The notes under the pieces are model-generated. The model was not told where the DNA came from, ran no database searches, and worked only from the letters and a program-made list of their open reading frames with translations. DNA of 64,000 nt, from the NCBI RefSeq assembly GCF_023283985.1, contig NZ_JAKIKU010000005.1, positions 124,001 through 188,000 on the forward strand, given 5' to 3'. Source of the stretch: Shewanella electrodiphila (GTDB lineage: Bacteria; Pseudomonadota; Gammaproteobacteria; Enterobacterales; Shewanellaceae). Shown one piece after another: positions 26,225 through 35,164 of this stretch. Made by a program: the position numbers and the translations under genes. Position 1 is the first letter of the stretch, and every line of letters starts with the position of its first letter.

Positions 26225-27928
26225 ATGATAAGAAAAATTCCGCACACAAAACGATTAACACAGAGCCTTAGTTTAGTTGTCGCTTGTGTCAGTTTGTTCA
26301 GTTTAAGTGGCTGCGAGCAACGCCCAACCTGTGAAGATAATAATTGCACAAAGTTTACCGTATTACATACCAATGATAACCACGGCCGTTTTTGGCAAAA
26401 TAAAGCGGGTGAAGCTGGTATGGCTGCGCGCTTTACTGTGATTGATAATATCCGTAAACAAGTGGCTGCAGAAGGGGGCCATACATTGGTGCTTTCTGGC
26501 GGTGATATCAATACAGGCGTACCAGAGTCAGATTTACAAAAAGCAGTACCAGACTTTATTGGTATGAATATGATTGGTTATGATGCGATGGCAGTCGGTA
26601 ACCACGAATTTGATAACCCATTGTCTGTTTTGGATGAGCAAGCTGAACTAGCAAACTTCCCAATGCTTGCCGCGAATATTTATCGTAAAGACACCAATGA
26701 GCGTTATTTTGAGCCTTATAAAGTGTTTAACCTCGGTAACATCAATATTGCTGTTGTGGGGTTAACCACCGACGATACGCCAAAATTAACGAATCCGCTT
26801 CATACCGAATCTTTAATCTTTACTAACCCGATTGAAGAAATGCAAAAGTTATTACCGCAGATTAATGCTGATGACAGTATCGATTTAGTGTTTGCGGCAA
26901 CACATATGGGCCATTATCAAAATGGTGAATTTGGCAGTAATGCCCCTGGTGATGTCACTATGGCAAGAGCCCTAAACGAGGGTGATCTTGATGCTATTAT
27001 TGGCGGCCATTCACAAAACCCCGTGTGTATGAGTGGGCGTAAAAGTGAGTATGATACGCGTTTTATGCCTGGGGATTCGTGTCGTCCTGACAAGCAAAAT
27101 GGAACTTACATTATGCAAGCTCATGAGTGGGGGCGATATGTAGGTCGTGCAGACTTTGAGTACGTGAATGACAAGTTGTATTTAGTCGATTATCAATTAA
27201 TCCCAATTAACTTAAAGCGTATGGCATTTGGTAAAAAACTAGCGTGGCCAGTTGCTGAGCCTATCGAGCGTAATGCAGATGTTGAAGCGGCGCTTAAGCC
27301 TTATCAAGATAAAGGCAGCGCAGAGCTTGATGTCATAATTGGTAAAGTGGATGGCTTACTGCAAGGCGATCGTAAAGTGGTTCGCGCGCAGCAAACCAAT
27401 TTAGGGCGCTTAATTGCGAAAGTACACAGTGAAAAAGTGCGTGCTGATTTTGGCATTATGAACTCAGGTGGCGTTAGAGCATCAATTCAAGCCGGAGATG
27501 TGGCATACCGTGATGTATTAACCGTTCAGCCATTTTCAAATACGATTGGTTTTGCTGAAATGTCTGGTGAGAAGTTAGTTAAGTATTTATCTAAAGTGGC
27601 GACTAATACTCGGACCAGTGGCGCTTACGCGCAGTTTTATGGCATTGATATGACGGTGATGTGCCGCGATCAGCAGGTTGAAATACACACAATTAATAAT
27701 CAGCCTTTTGACATTAATGAAAACTATACTTTCTCAATACCAAGCTTTAGCGCAGCAGGTGGTGATAACTATCCCAAGATTAATATTCTAGAAGCGGGCT
27801 ATGTTGATGCGATTGAACTGTATGACTACATTAAACAGCATGAGCAGATAAATATTGCTGATTATGCGCCAAATGGAGAGCTTAAATTCAAGCAATCTAA
27901 GAGTAGTTTAGGCTGTAGTATCTATTAA
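26225..27928 (+). CDS. UshA-type 5'-nucleotidase lipoprotein (second paralogue)
   Basis: 567 aa. It is the paralogue of the nucleotidase at 23355 and shares HTNDNHGRFWQN, LSGGDINTGVPESDLQ, VGNHEFDNPLS, THMGHYQNGEFGS, IGGHSQNPVC and MNSGGVRASI. The lipobox is LSLSGC-like (FSLSGC at about residue 29). I chose the ATG at 26225 because it gives a standard basic signal sequence MIRKIPHTKR; the frame is open 36 codons earlier but without a fitting start. The C-terminal domain is shorter at GSAELDVIIGKVDGLLQGDRK. It likely has the same activity but different regulation. Confidence 0.9.
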   Translation: MIRKIPHTKRLTQSLSLVVACVSLFSLSGCEQRPTCEDNNCTKFTVLHTNDNHGRFWQNKAGEAGMAARFTVIDNIRKQVAAEGGHTLVLSGGDINTGVPESDLQKAVPDFIGMNMIGYDAMAVGNHEFDNPLSVLDEQAELANFPMLAANIYRKDTNERYFEPYKVFNLGNINIAVVGLTTDDTPKLTNPLHTESLIFTNPIEEMQKLLPQINADDSIDLVFAATHMGHYQNGEFGSNAPGDVTMARALNEGDLDAIIGGHSQNPVCMSGRKSEYDTRFMPGDSCRPDKQNGTYIMQAHEWGRYVGRADFEYVNDKLYLVDYQLIPINLKRMAFGKKLAWPVAEPIERNADVEAALKPYQDKGSAELDVIIGKVDGLLQGDRKVVRAQQTNLGRLIAKVHSEKVRADFGIMNSGGVRASIQAGDVAYRDVLTVQPFSNTIGFAEMSGEKLVKYLSKVATNTRTSGAYAQFYGIDMTVMCRDQQVEIHTINNQPFDINENYTFSIPSFSAAGGDNYPKINILEAGYVDAIELYDYIKQHEQINIADYAPNGELKFKQSKSSLGCSIY

Positions 27929-27965
27929 TTTTCAAGCTTAGTTTGAATAAATTAGTGTAGAAAAC

Positions 27966-27996
27966 TGAAAGGCAATCGCAAGGTTGCCTTTTTTGT
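27966..27996 (+). terminator. terminator of the second nucleotidase gene
   Basis: The arms gaaaggcaa and ttgccttt with a short loop end in TTTTT. Confidence 0.85.
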
Positions 27997-28093
27997 TGCC
28001 ATTTTTATAAAATTTATTTTTAACATAAGCCACTGTATTTGTTGTGTTATAAAAAATAAATTCAAAATAAATAAAAATAATTTCCGATATTTA

Positions 28094-28121
28094 CTTGAAA
28101 ACAAAAATATCGTTCTCATAT
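28094..28121 (+). promoter_or_regulatory. sigma-32 heat-shock promoter
   Basis: CTTGAAA (28094-28100), a 14-bp spacer, then CTCATAT (28115-28121). This fits the sigma-32 consensus CTTGAAA-N13/14-CCCATNT at 13 of 14 positions, so the hsp20 gene should be heat-induced. Confidence 0.8.
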
Positions 28122-28199
28122 CTAGTTATAAGTTAGGCACGCTCAATAGAGGTACTAACTTCCATTACGCCGTAAGGGTAATGACAAACGCCAATAATG

Positions 28200-28244
28200 G
28201 CATATTTATTTTCACATATTGCTTTAGACAAGGGTATGAACATG
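28200..28244 (+). promoter_or_regulatory. possible ROSE-like RNA thermometer
   Basis: UUGCUU (28219-28224) can pair with the ribosome-binding site AAGGG (28230-28234) using one bulged G, as the UYGCU motif does in ROSE elements of small heat-shock genes. The loop is about 5 nt. This is a pattern-based proposal, not a folding result. Confidence 0.45.
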
Positions 28245-28703
28245 CGCAAATTTAACTTAACTCCAGATTTAACTCCTCTTTACCGCAGTGCAATCGGTTT
28301 CGATCGTTTAGCTAAAATGGCTGAGCACGCTGCAGTGCAAAATGGTAACACTGGTTACCCTCCATACAACATCGAATTACTGGGTGAGAATCGTTACAGC
28401 ATTACTATGGCTGTTGCAGGTTTCACCATGGACGAACTTGATATCACCAGCGAAGGCGACAAGTTATTAGTCAAAGGCAGCAAAGTTGCAGCCGTAAACG
28501 ATGAGCGTAAATACTTACACCAAGGTATTGCTGAACGTGGATTTGAACGTACTTTCCAATTAGCTGATCACGTTAATGTCGTGGGAGCAGGCTTAGAAAA
28601 TGGCCTTTTAAATATTGAATTAGTGCGTGAAATTCCTGAAGCATTGAAAGCGCGTAAGATTAAAATTAACGGCGCTAACGTAAACAATACCATCGAAAGC
28701 TAA
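28242..28703 (+). CDS. ibpA: small heat shock protein (IbpA/Hsp20)
   Basis: 153 aa. [20 protein letters not shown], then [21 protein letters not shown] and an alpha-crystallin domain (about residues 35-130) with RGFERTFQL and the [16 protein letters not shown] end. IbpA binds unfolding proteins with DnaK/ClpB. I chose the ATG at 28242, 7 nt after AAGGG; the ATG at 28236 is too close to it. A sigma-32 promoter lies 148 bp upstream of the start and a potential thermometer hairpin covers the ribosome-binding site. Confidence 0.94.
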   Translation: MRKFNLTPDLTPLYRSAIGFDRLAKMAEHAAVQNGNTGYPPYNIELLGENRYSITMAVAGFTMDELDITSEGDKLLVKGSKVAAVNDERKYLHQGIAERGFERTFQLADHVNVVGAGLENGLLNIELVREIPEALKARKIKINGANVNNTIES

Positions 28704-28857
28704 CCTTTCGACGCTATCTCTTACTCATTGCAACGAGAGGTTGATGATGAGAGATAGCAAACCTTGTAAGACATTGTTTCATCCGTGCTATTTAATTCCC
28801 CTATGCACTCATCATGCATTTTAAATAGCACAAGTTTCACATCTTCCCTGATTATTT

Positions 28858-28896
28858 TGCCCAACGAGAATCTATTTCCTTGTTGGGCTTTTTAGT
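28858..28896. terminator. convergent terminator between ibpA and soxR
   Basis: The arms gcccaacgag..and..ttgttgggc with a T run serve the ibpA side. A second hairpin (gctatctct/agagatagc) is found earlier, near 28711-28756. Confidence 0.6.
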
Positions 28897-28920
28897 TTTC
28901 AAATCAACATAATTACAGGT

Positions 28921-29376
28921 TTAATCTTGAATGAGTGCTTTATCTAAGATGACAGAGCCTACGCCATCAATGCCTAGCGCATCTTCTGGGTTGTAAATTG
29001 GACAACTCGTCATAGATAAACAACCGCAACCAATACATCCGTTTAGTGAGTCTCTGAGCTCAGTTAAATAATGAATACGCTGAGTGAGTTTATCGTGCCA
29101 TGCTTGTGATAACTTAGCCCAATCTTCTTTGTTTGGCGTGCGATTATTGGGTAAGTGACTAAGGGCATGCTTGATTTCCTGTAAACTGATCCCCATTTTT
29201 TGTGCTGCTTTAATCACAGATATTCGCCGAATGACATCCCTGCGATATCGCCGTTGATTCCCTTGATTACGTAAACTGCTAATTAATCCTTTAGTTTCGT
29301 AAAAGTGCAAACTAGACACCTTAATGCCGCAACGTTTGGCGACTTGACCTACGGTTAGATCCGCTTCATTTAACAT
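28921..29376 (-). CDS. soxR: redox-sensitive transcriptional activator SoxR
   Basis: 151 aa MerR-family protein. The N-terminal winged helix is VGQVAKRCGIKVSSLHFYE, the coiled dimerisation helix follows, and the 2Fe-2S cluster cysteines are in NGCIGCGCLSMTSCPIYNP (about residues 117-135). SoxR activates its targets by untwisting a 19-bp-spaced promoter when its cluster is oxidised by redox-cycling compounds. A consensus palindromic operator sits in the divergent promoter 83 bp upstream, in front of a small ORF and two VOC genes. Confidence 0.96.
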   Translation of the reverse strand: MLNEADLTVGQVAKRCGIKVSSLHFYETKGLISSLRNQGNQRRYRRDVIRRISVIKAAQKMGISLQEIKHALSHLPNNRTPNKEDWAKLSQAWHDKLTQRIHYLTELRDSLNGCIGCGCLSMTSCPIYNPEDALGIDGVGSVILDKALIQD

Positions 29377-29471
29377 GCTTCTCCTTAGCAGTTACTACTC
29401 ATCTCGTTTAAGCCTCATACATGTGAATCTTAAATATCAAAAATAAATGACAAAAAATGACTATTTAGCGC

Positions 29472-29502
29472 TTTACCTCAACTTAGGTTGAGGTTCTATA
29501 GT
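29472..29502 (+). promoter_or_regulatory. SoxR-controlled promoter with soxbox
   Basis: The palindrome cctcaacttaggttgagg (29476-29493) matches the SoxR operator. It lies between a -35 TTTACC (29472-29477) and a -10 TATAGT (29497-29502) separated by 19 bp, the overlong spacer required for MerR-type activation. It reads toward the plus-strand small ORF. Confidence 0.88.
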
Positions 29503-29586
29503 GGCTTCATCTTATATAACCCATCACTAAATTGAAACCAAAGAGTGGTTGGCGGCTCAAGGGTAAAATGGATAAGGAGATTGAAT

Positions 29587-29772
29587 ATGAGTAAACCAAT
29601 ATCAGTGAATCGGCCTTTAATGGATAAGAGAAGCGCTGTTTTGATCCAAGCGAACACAGCTGGCTTGGGCATTGAGTTATTGAACAAAAAAGAGGTTCAA
29701 ACCCAAATAGCTATTAGAAATGTCTTTGAAAAAACGCAGCAACTATTTAGTCAAACAATGGCAAACAAATAA
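29587..29772 (+). CDS. small hypothetical protein (SoxR operon)
   Basis: 61 aa, MSKPISVNRPLMDKRSAVLI followed by QANTAGLGIELLNKKEVQTQ and ending in MANK. It is basic and probably helical, with no membrane segment. AAGGAG at 29574-29579 gives a good start at 29587. It is the first ORF downstream of the SoxR promoter and lies 77 bp before the VOC genes, so it should be induced with them. I do not recognise it. Confidence 0.7.
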   Translation: MSKPISVNRPLMDKRSAVLIQANTAGLGIELLNKKEVQTQIAIRNVFEKTQQLFSQTMANK

Positions 29773-29849
29773 CTCTGAGATTTTCATATTTTTAAAAGTG
29801 CCAGATAAAAAGTAATCAATTAAAAGTAATCAATTAACAGGAAGTCATT

Positions 29850-30266
29850 ATGCGCTTAGAACATTTGAATTTAGTCGTAAACGATTTAGAAACAACACTT
29901 AAATTTTATCAAGCGGCATTTCCTCATTGGAAAGTCAGAGGTGGTGGAGAAGGGGAATGGCATGGGGTGCAGCGAAAATGGATTCATTTTGGCGATGACT
30001 ATAACTACCTTTCTTTCAATGATAATGGCAAAGGAAAAATCCGCCCAGTTGAAGGCTATGATTTAGGACTTGCTCATTTCGCCTATGTGGTGACAGATTT
30101 AACAAGCTTAAATCAAAGGCTGATTGCAGCAGGTTTTGAAATCGCGATTATTGGCAGCAAAGACGCGAACTACAACAGCGTGTATTACATCGATCCTAAT
30201 GGTCATGAAGTAGAGTTTGTTGAGTATTTAACGGATATCCCGAGTGAGCGTAATTTCTATTTATAG
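29850..30266 (+). CDS. VOC-family (glyoxalase/bleomycin-resistance-like) protein
   Basis: 138 aa. The two beta-alpha-beta-beta-beta modules of the VOC fold are seen: MRLEHLNLVVNDLETTLKFY and later GLAHFAYVVTDLTSLNQRL with GHEVEFVEYL. The metal-ligand pattern has His in EHLNLVV, His in LAHFAYV and Glu in VEFVEY. The likely role is modification or binding of small reactive molecules; the substrate is unknown. AGGAAG lies 8 nt upstream of the ATG. It is the second gene of the SoxR-linked unit. Confidence 0.88.
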   Translation: MRLEHLNLVVNDLETTLKFYQAAFPHWKVRGGGEGEWHGVQRKWIHFGDDYNYLSFNDNGKGKIRPVEGYDLGLAHFAYVVTDLTSLNQRLIAAGFEIAIIGSKDANYNSVYYIDPNGHEVEFVEYLTDIPSERNFYL

Positions 30267-30292
30267 ATCACTGTCTAATTGGAATAAATACT

Positions 30293-30715
30293 ATGAGATT
30301 AAATCAAGTCACACTCCCTGTTAATGATATGGCTAAAGCCTGTGAGTTTTACCTAACCTTGGGGTTTACACAAATTGTAAGCACAGCAGCCAAAGGTAAT
30401 CATTATGCACGATTTGCTTGTCCTGAAGGTGAGGCGACATTCTCTTTGTCTTTTTTGGGTGAAGAGTCTTTGCAAGGATCTGATTCTGTACAGAAGAGAG
30501 ACAATAGCAGCGTGATCTACTTTGAGCACCAAGATTTAGATGTGTGGGTTGAAGCGTTAATACAACAAGGAATTATATTTGAACAGTTACCTGTTGATGA
30601 GCCTTATCTTTGGCGTGAAGCGGTGTTATTTGATCCGTCAGGGAATAAAATCAAACTGTATTGGGCGGGAGAAAACCGCTTAAATCCGCCATGGCGAGTG
30701 AATATAAAGCAGTGA
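30293..30715 (+). CDS. VOC-family protein
   Basis: 140 aa, MRLNQVTLPVNDMAKACEFY at the start, CPEGEATFSLSF in the middle and LFDPSGNKIKLYWAGENR at the end: a single VOC (glyoxalase-like) domain. It lies 27 bp after the previous VOC gene and is presumably co-transcribed under SoxR control. The substrate is unknown; the two VOC proteins are dissimilar enough to suggest different ligands. Confidence 0.88.
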   Translation: MRLNQVTLPVNDMAKACEFYLTLGFTQIVSTAAKGNHYARFACPEGEATFSLSFLGEESLQGSDSVQKRDNSSVIYFEHQDLDVWVEALIQQGIIFEQLPVDEPYLWREAVLFDPSGNKIKLYWAGENRLNPPWRVNIKQ

Positions 30716-30794
30716 ACTTGTGCTAAGCGAAATAAAATATAATAGAAAATTAAATCTAAATCTAAAACTAAAACTAAAACCAAATCTAAAACAA

Positions 30795-30832
30795 AAAGCC
30801 TGCATCATTAATTTGAAATGCAGGCTTTAGAA
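30795..30832. terminator. bidirectional terminator between the VOC and rhlE genes
   Basis: The stem aaagcctgcat / atgcaggcttt with an AT-rich loop is flanked by A and T runs. It is preceded by a short array of (aaatct/aaact)-type repeats at 30750-30795. Confidence 0.8.
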
Positions 30833-30838
30833 TTTAGA

Positions 30839-32263
30839 TTACTGTTTCCATGGGTTCACACTGCCGCTACCATTTGGGACTGATGCAGGTTTTGACTCGG
30901 ATGAACCTTGTGAACGGCGATCATCAGAAGTGCGCTGTGTACTTTTAGCGCCATAAGGTGAACTCGCTGCTTCTTCTTGGTTGAATTTTTTAGCTTTATT
31001 TTTGTTGTAGTGGTTATTCTTTGGTTTGTCAGATTTACCACGTGACATCTTAGGCTTATCTTGATCTGTTTTAGGCTTTGGCGCTTTTGGATTTTTAGGC
31101 ACAAAATCTAAAATGGAAATAGGCACTTCTTTTCTTGGCGCAAAACCTTCAACCTCTTTGCGTTCAATAATATGGCTTAAACGACGCTCAATTGCGCACA
31201 GGTTTTTAAAGTCATCTTTTGACACCAATGAGACAGCAGTACCTTGTGCGCCAGCACGGCCTGTACGACCAATACGATGAACATAATCGTCAGCAGGAAA
31301 TGGTAAGTCATAGTTAATGACTAATGGTAAGTCATCAATATCAATACCACGGGCAGCGACACCAGTAGCAATTAAGTAAGTGATTTTACCTGCTTTAAAG
31401 TCCGCTAATATCTGCTCGCGTATCGGCTGACTTCGACCACTATGGAAAGACTCTGCGATGATGCCTCGTTTCTCTAATTGGGTAACAAGTTTCGCTGCAC
31501 CATGCTTGGTTTCAATAAAGATTAGCGCTTGTTTCCAATCATTTTCTTGGATTAAATGACTTAATAAAGCGGATTTTTTATCTTTATCAACGGTGACTAA
31601 CCATTGAACAATTTTAGGCTTAGCGTCAGCATCCGTTTCAACAGAAATCTGCACCGGCGTTTTCATTGCTGTTTTAGCTAATGCGCGAACTTGATTTGAT
31701 AAAGTGGCCGAAAACAACATGTTCTGACGTTCGTCAGGTAACAACTCAATAATGCGATTAATGTCTTCAATAAAGCCCATGTCGAGCATGCGATCGGCTT
31801 CATCGAGCACTAACACTTCTAGCTCGTCAAAGTGGACTGCACGTTGGGTGTACAAATCGAGTAAACGACCGGGTGTGGCAACGAGTATATCAATGCCTTC
31901 AATGAGGCGCTGTTTCTGCGGTTTGCTATCAACGCCGCCGTACATCACCATTGAATTGATGGTTAAATGCTTACTGTATTGCTGAATATTTTGCTCTACT
32001 TGTACTACTAGTTCGCGAGTTGGAGCAAGTACCAGCGCTTTAACTCGTTTACCACGTACTTTACGAGGCTCTTTGAAACGTTCAAGTATTGGCAAGACAA
32101 AGCTAGCTGTTTTACCGGTACCTGTTTGCGCTGCAGCAATGATATTTTTACCCGACAAGGCCACTGGAATTGCTTTTTGTTGAATTGGAGTCGGCGCGCT
32201 GTAGCCTAACTCATTAAGAGCAAGTGTGATGGGTTCGCTTAATCCAAGCTTGGAAAATGGCAT
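30839..32263 (-). CDS. rhlE: DEAD-box ATP-dependent RNA helicase (RhlE)
   Basis: 474 aa. Motifs in order: TPIQQKAIPVAL (Q motif), AAQTGTGKT (Walker A), PTREL, TPGRLLD, VLDEADRMLDMGF (DEAD), FSATLSNQV (SAT), ATGVAARGIDI and HRIGRTGRAG. The C-terminal ~95 residues are a low-complexity Lys/Asn/Gly/Ser tail, typical of RhlE. It unwinds structured RNA and acts in ribosome assembly or RNA decay. Confidence 0.95.
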   Translation of the reverse strand: MPFSKLGLSEPITLALNELGYSAPTPIQQKAIPVALSGKNIIAAAQTGTGKTASFVLPILERFKEPRKVRGKRVKALVLAPTRELVVQVEQNIQQYSKHLTINSMVMYGGVDSKPQKQRLIEGIDILVATPGRLLDLYTQRAVHFDELEVLVLDEADRMLDMGFIEDINRIIELLPDERQNMLFSATLSNQVRALAKTAMKTPVQISVETDADAKPKIVQWLVTVDKDKKSALLSHLIQENDWKQALIFIETKHGAAKLVTQLEKRGIIAESFHSGRSQPIREQILADFKAGKITYLIATGVAARGIDIDDLPLVINYDLPFPADDYVHRIGRTGRAGAQGTAVSLVSKDDFKNLCAIERRLSHIIERKEVEGFAPRKEVPISILDFVPKNPKAPKPKTDQDKPKMSRGKSDKPKNNHYNKNKAKKFNQEEAASSPYGAKSTQRTSDDRRSQGSSESKPASVPNGSGSVNPWKQ

Positions 32264-32390
32264 GTGTTATCTCAGGTAAAATGTCAGTAGTGTCTGCAAT
32301 GTTAGTTGATAACATTGCGACTTTGAAAAGCAGAGTATTATAGCAGAGTGGATAAAGTATAGGATAGCTGAGTTTGTGGCTAAGGATTAA

Positions 32391-32413
32391 AAAGGGAGCA
32401 AATGCTCCCTTTA
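32391..32413 (-). terminator. ilvIH terminator
   Basis: The stem aaagggagc / gctcccttt is followed on the minus strand by TTTTT, about 60 bp past ilvH. Confidence 0.85.
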
Positions 32414-32471
32414 CGGTTCATGATTTAACGCTATTAAAGCGATACACTGTAAATGTTAATTTTTACAAGGT

Positions 32472-32966
32472 TTATGCTTTCATGGCCTTATCACCACGGG
32501 CAAGACCTACAACACCCGAACGTGATACCTCAATCACTTTAGTGACCTCAGCTAATGCACTGATAAATGCATCGATTTTATCGCTAGTGCCCGCCATTTG
32601 AATGGTATAAAGGCTTGAAGTGACATCGACAATTTGGCCACGGAAAATATCAGCAGTGCGCTTTACTTCTTCCCGTAGTTCGCCTTGAGCTTTAACTTTA
32701 ACTAATGCCAGCTCACGTTCAATGTGTGCATTCTCAGTGATATTGGACACTTTTAATATATCAATGAGCTTGTGCAGTTGCTTTTCGATTTGCTCATGAA
32801 CATTGGCTTCAGCATTAACGGTAATATTTAGACGCGATAATGTGGTGTCCTCTGTTGGCGCTACGGTTAAACTTTCGATGTTATAACCGCGTTGAGAGAA
32901 TAAACCTACAACACGAGATAACGCGCCCGGTTGGTTTTCAAGTAATACAGAAATAATACGACGCAT
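32472..32966 (-). CDS. ilvH: acetolactate synthase III small (regulatory) subunit
   Basis: 164 aa. The N-terminal ACT domain ([35 protein letters not shown]) mediates valine feedback; the C-terminal domain includes REVKRTADIFRGQIVDV. It starts at the ATG at 32966, whose A is the last base of the ilvI stop codon, so the two genes are translationally coupled. Confidence 0.96.
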   Translation of the reverse strand: MRRIISVLLENQPGALSRVVGLFSQRGYNIESLTVAPTEDTTLSRLNITVNAEANVHEQIEKQLHKLIDILKVSNITENAHIERELALVKVKAQGELREEVKRTADIFRGQIVDVTSSLYTIQMAGTSDKIDAFISALAEVTKVIEVSRSGVVGLARGDKAMKA

Positions 32967-34684
32967 TAGCTTCTCTCCGTTTTGCTTAACCACATATCTT
33001 TCATTGACTCACCACGAATAAGCATTGGGTAAACGTGCTCAGTTTCATCAACACTGATATCAACAAAGACTAATTTGTCTTTCATTGCTAATGCTTCTGC
33101 AAGCTTAGACTCAAGTTCATTAGGATCGCTAATCGTCATGCCAACATGGCCATAGGCTTCTGCAATCTTGGCAAAGTTCGGTACTGAGTCCATATAAGAA
33201 TGAGAGTGACGACCTGAATAAATCATGTCTTGCCACTGCTTTACCATACCTAAGAATCGGTTATTCAAGTTGATGATTTTTACTGGGGTATCATATTGCA
33301 GTGCCGTTGATAGCTCTTGAATGTTCATTTGAATTGAACCATCACCAGTTACACAAACAACGGTTTCATCTGGCATTGCCATTTTAACACCCATGGCTGC
33401 AGGTAAACCAAAGCCCATGGTGCCTAAGCCACCAGAGTTTATCCAGCGACGTGGTTTATCAAATGGATAATACAGTGCAGCAAACATTTGGTGCTGGCCA
33501 ACATCAGATGTGACGTAAGCATCACCGTCGGTCAATTTATGCAGTACTTCGATCACTTGCTGCGGCTTAATACGATCGGTGGTTTTATCGTACGCCAAGC
33601 TATCACGTTCACGCCATTGATTGATATCAGTCCACCATGCATCGAGTGCTTCGCTGTCATTGGTTTTTTGAGTCTCATCAAGTAGCTTGAGCATGCTGTC
33701 TAAAATGTTTTCAGCAGAGCCAACAATTGGGATATCTACTCTGACTGTTTTTGATATCGAAGATGGATCAATATCAATATGTAAGATGGTTGCGTTAGGG
33801 CAGTACTTCTCGACATTATTCGTTGTCCGGTCATCAAAACGCACACCGATACCAAAAATAAGGTCACTGTTATGCATTGCCATGTTGGCTTCATAACGGC
33901 CGTGCATGCCAAGCATACCTAAGAATTGCGGATGACTGCCAGGGAATGCACCTAAACCCATTAATGTGTTAATCACAGGAATATTTAAGCGTTCTGCCAG
34001 TTGCAGGATTTGCTGGTCGCACTCAGAGATAATCGCGCCACCACCTACATATAAAACAGGTTTTTTAGCCGCTAACAATGCATGTAAACCACGACGGATT
34101 TGGCCCTTATGGCCTGATGTCGTTGGATTGTAAGAACGCATGTTGACTGATTCTGGATAAACGTAGTCGTGAAGAAGCTCTGGGTTTAAGCAGTCTTTTG
34201 GTAAATCGACAACCACAGGTCCTGGGCGGCCAGTTGCAGCAATAAAGAAGGCTTTTTTGATAATTTCAGGGATTTCACGGGGATCTTTCACTAAAAAGCT
34301 GTGTTTTACAATCGGGCGAGAAATACCAATCATGTCACATTCTTGGAATGCATCATTACCAATAAGGTTACTGGGTACTTGGCCTGACAAGACCACCATT
34401 GGGATAGAGTCCATGTATGCAGTAGCAATACCTGTAATCGCATTAGTTGCACCAGGACCTGAAGTGACTAGTACTACGCCAACATCACCGGTTGCGCGCG
34501 CATAGCCATCAGCCATATGGACAGCAGCTTGTTCATGTCTTACAAGAATATGTTCTACACCTGCAATTTTATGAAGAGCATCGTAGATATCAAGAACTGA
34601 GCCACCAGGGTAGCCGAATATGTGTTTTACGCCTTCGTCTATTAACGAGCGCACTATCATGCTTGCGCCGGATAATTTTTCCAT
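32966..34684 (-). CDS. ilvI: acetolactate synthase III large subunit
   Basis: 572 aa ThDP enzyme of branched-chain amino-acid synthesis; it condenses two pyruvates, or pyruvate with 2-oxobutyrate. [19 protein letters not shown] at the start; the catalytic Glu is in [22 protein letters not shown]-binding GVRFDDRTT is present, and the ThDP motif [18 protein letters not shown] ends in the NN of LNNRFLGM. It is the first gene of ilvIH. A long leader with hairpins lies upstream. Confidence 0.97.
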   Translation of the reverse strand: MEKLSGASMIVRSLIDEGVKHIFGYPGGSVLDIYDALHKIAGVEHILVRHEQAAVHMADGYARATGDVGVVLVTSGPGATNAITGIATAYMDSIPMVVLSGQVPSNLIGNDAFQECDMIGISRPIVKHSFLVKDPREIPEIIKKAFFIAATGRPGPVVVDLPKDCLNPELLHDYVYPESVNMRSYNPTTSGHKGQIRRGLHALLAAKKPVLYVGGGAIISECDQQILQLAERLNIPVINTLMGLGAFPGSHPQFLGMLGMHGRYEANMAMHNSDLIFGIGVRFDDRTTNNVEKYCPNATILHIDIDPSSISKTVRVDIPIVGSAENILDSMLKLLDETQKTNDSEALDAWWTDINQWRERDSLAYDKTTDRIKPQQVIEVLHKLTDGDAYVTSDVGQHQMFAALYYPFDKPRRWINSGGLGTMGFGLPAAMGVKMAMPDETVVCVTGDGSIQMNIQELSTALQYDTPVKIINLNNRFLGMVKQWQDMIYSGRHSHSYMDSVPNFAKIAEAYGHVGMTISDPNELESKLAEALAMKDKLVFVDISVDETEHVYPMLIRGESMKDMWLSKTERS

Positions 34685-35164
34685 TGCTAAATCCTCTTAA
34701 GTTACCGTTGTGGGTAAACAGTATCTTGTTACAACGACGGTAATCGTTCTAAAAGTAGGTTCGAATGGTAATTCGAACTCGTTTATCTTTGCAGTCGATA
34801 ACCGCCTTAGATAATTGTCTTGTTTTCATTTGATATTGAGATAACACCAAGTGAAACAAGATGATTTCATCATAATTAATTTTGAACTTGATACAAGAGT
34901 GATTTTGAAATTAACTAAGAAACTTGAGTGTATTTCATGAATATTGATTAATAATGACTAATAAGTCAGAAAAACACATTAAATTAAGTGTTATTTGCAG
35001 TTTATTGAATATAACTTTTGTTATAGAGCGTACAAATAGAACATTTTAGGACGCACATATTGGCTAAAAGAACTGGAATAGGAATTGATCAATTTAATAA
35101 TGAAAATGGGGTCGTGGCATTATTGAATAGAGTGATACATAGCATCACTCTTATTCATAAAATT
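34685..35164. other. ilvI leader and intergenic region
   Basis: About 480 bp. On the minus strand a 26-codon frame (34829 to 34749) overlaps a perfect hairpin gttcgaat/attcgaac (34759-34778), and a second, looser hairpin (accgtcgttgt / acaacggt) lies nearer ilvI. At the other end, a hairpin agagtgat/atcactct (35130-35152) follows the MFS gene. A leader-peptide attenuator is possible but weak. Confidence 0.4.
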
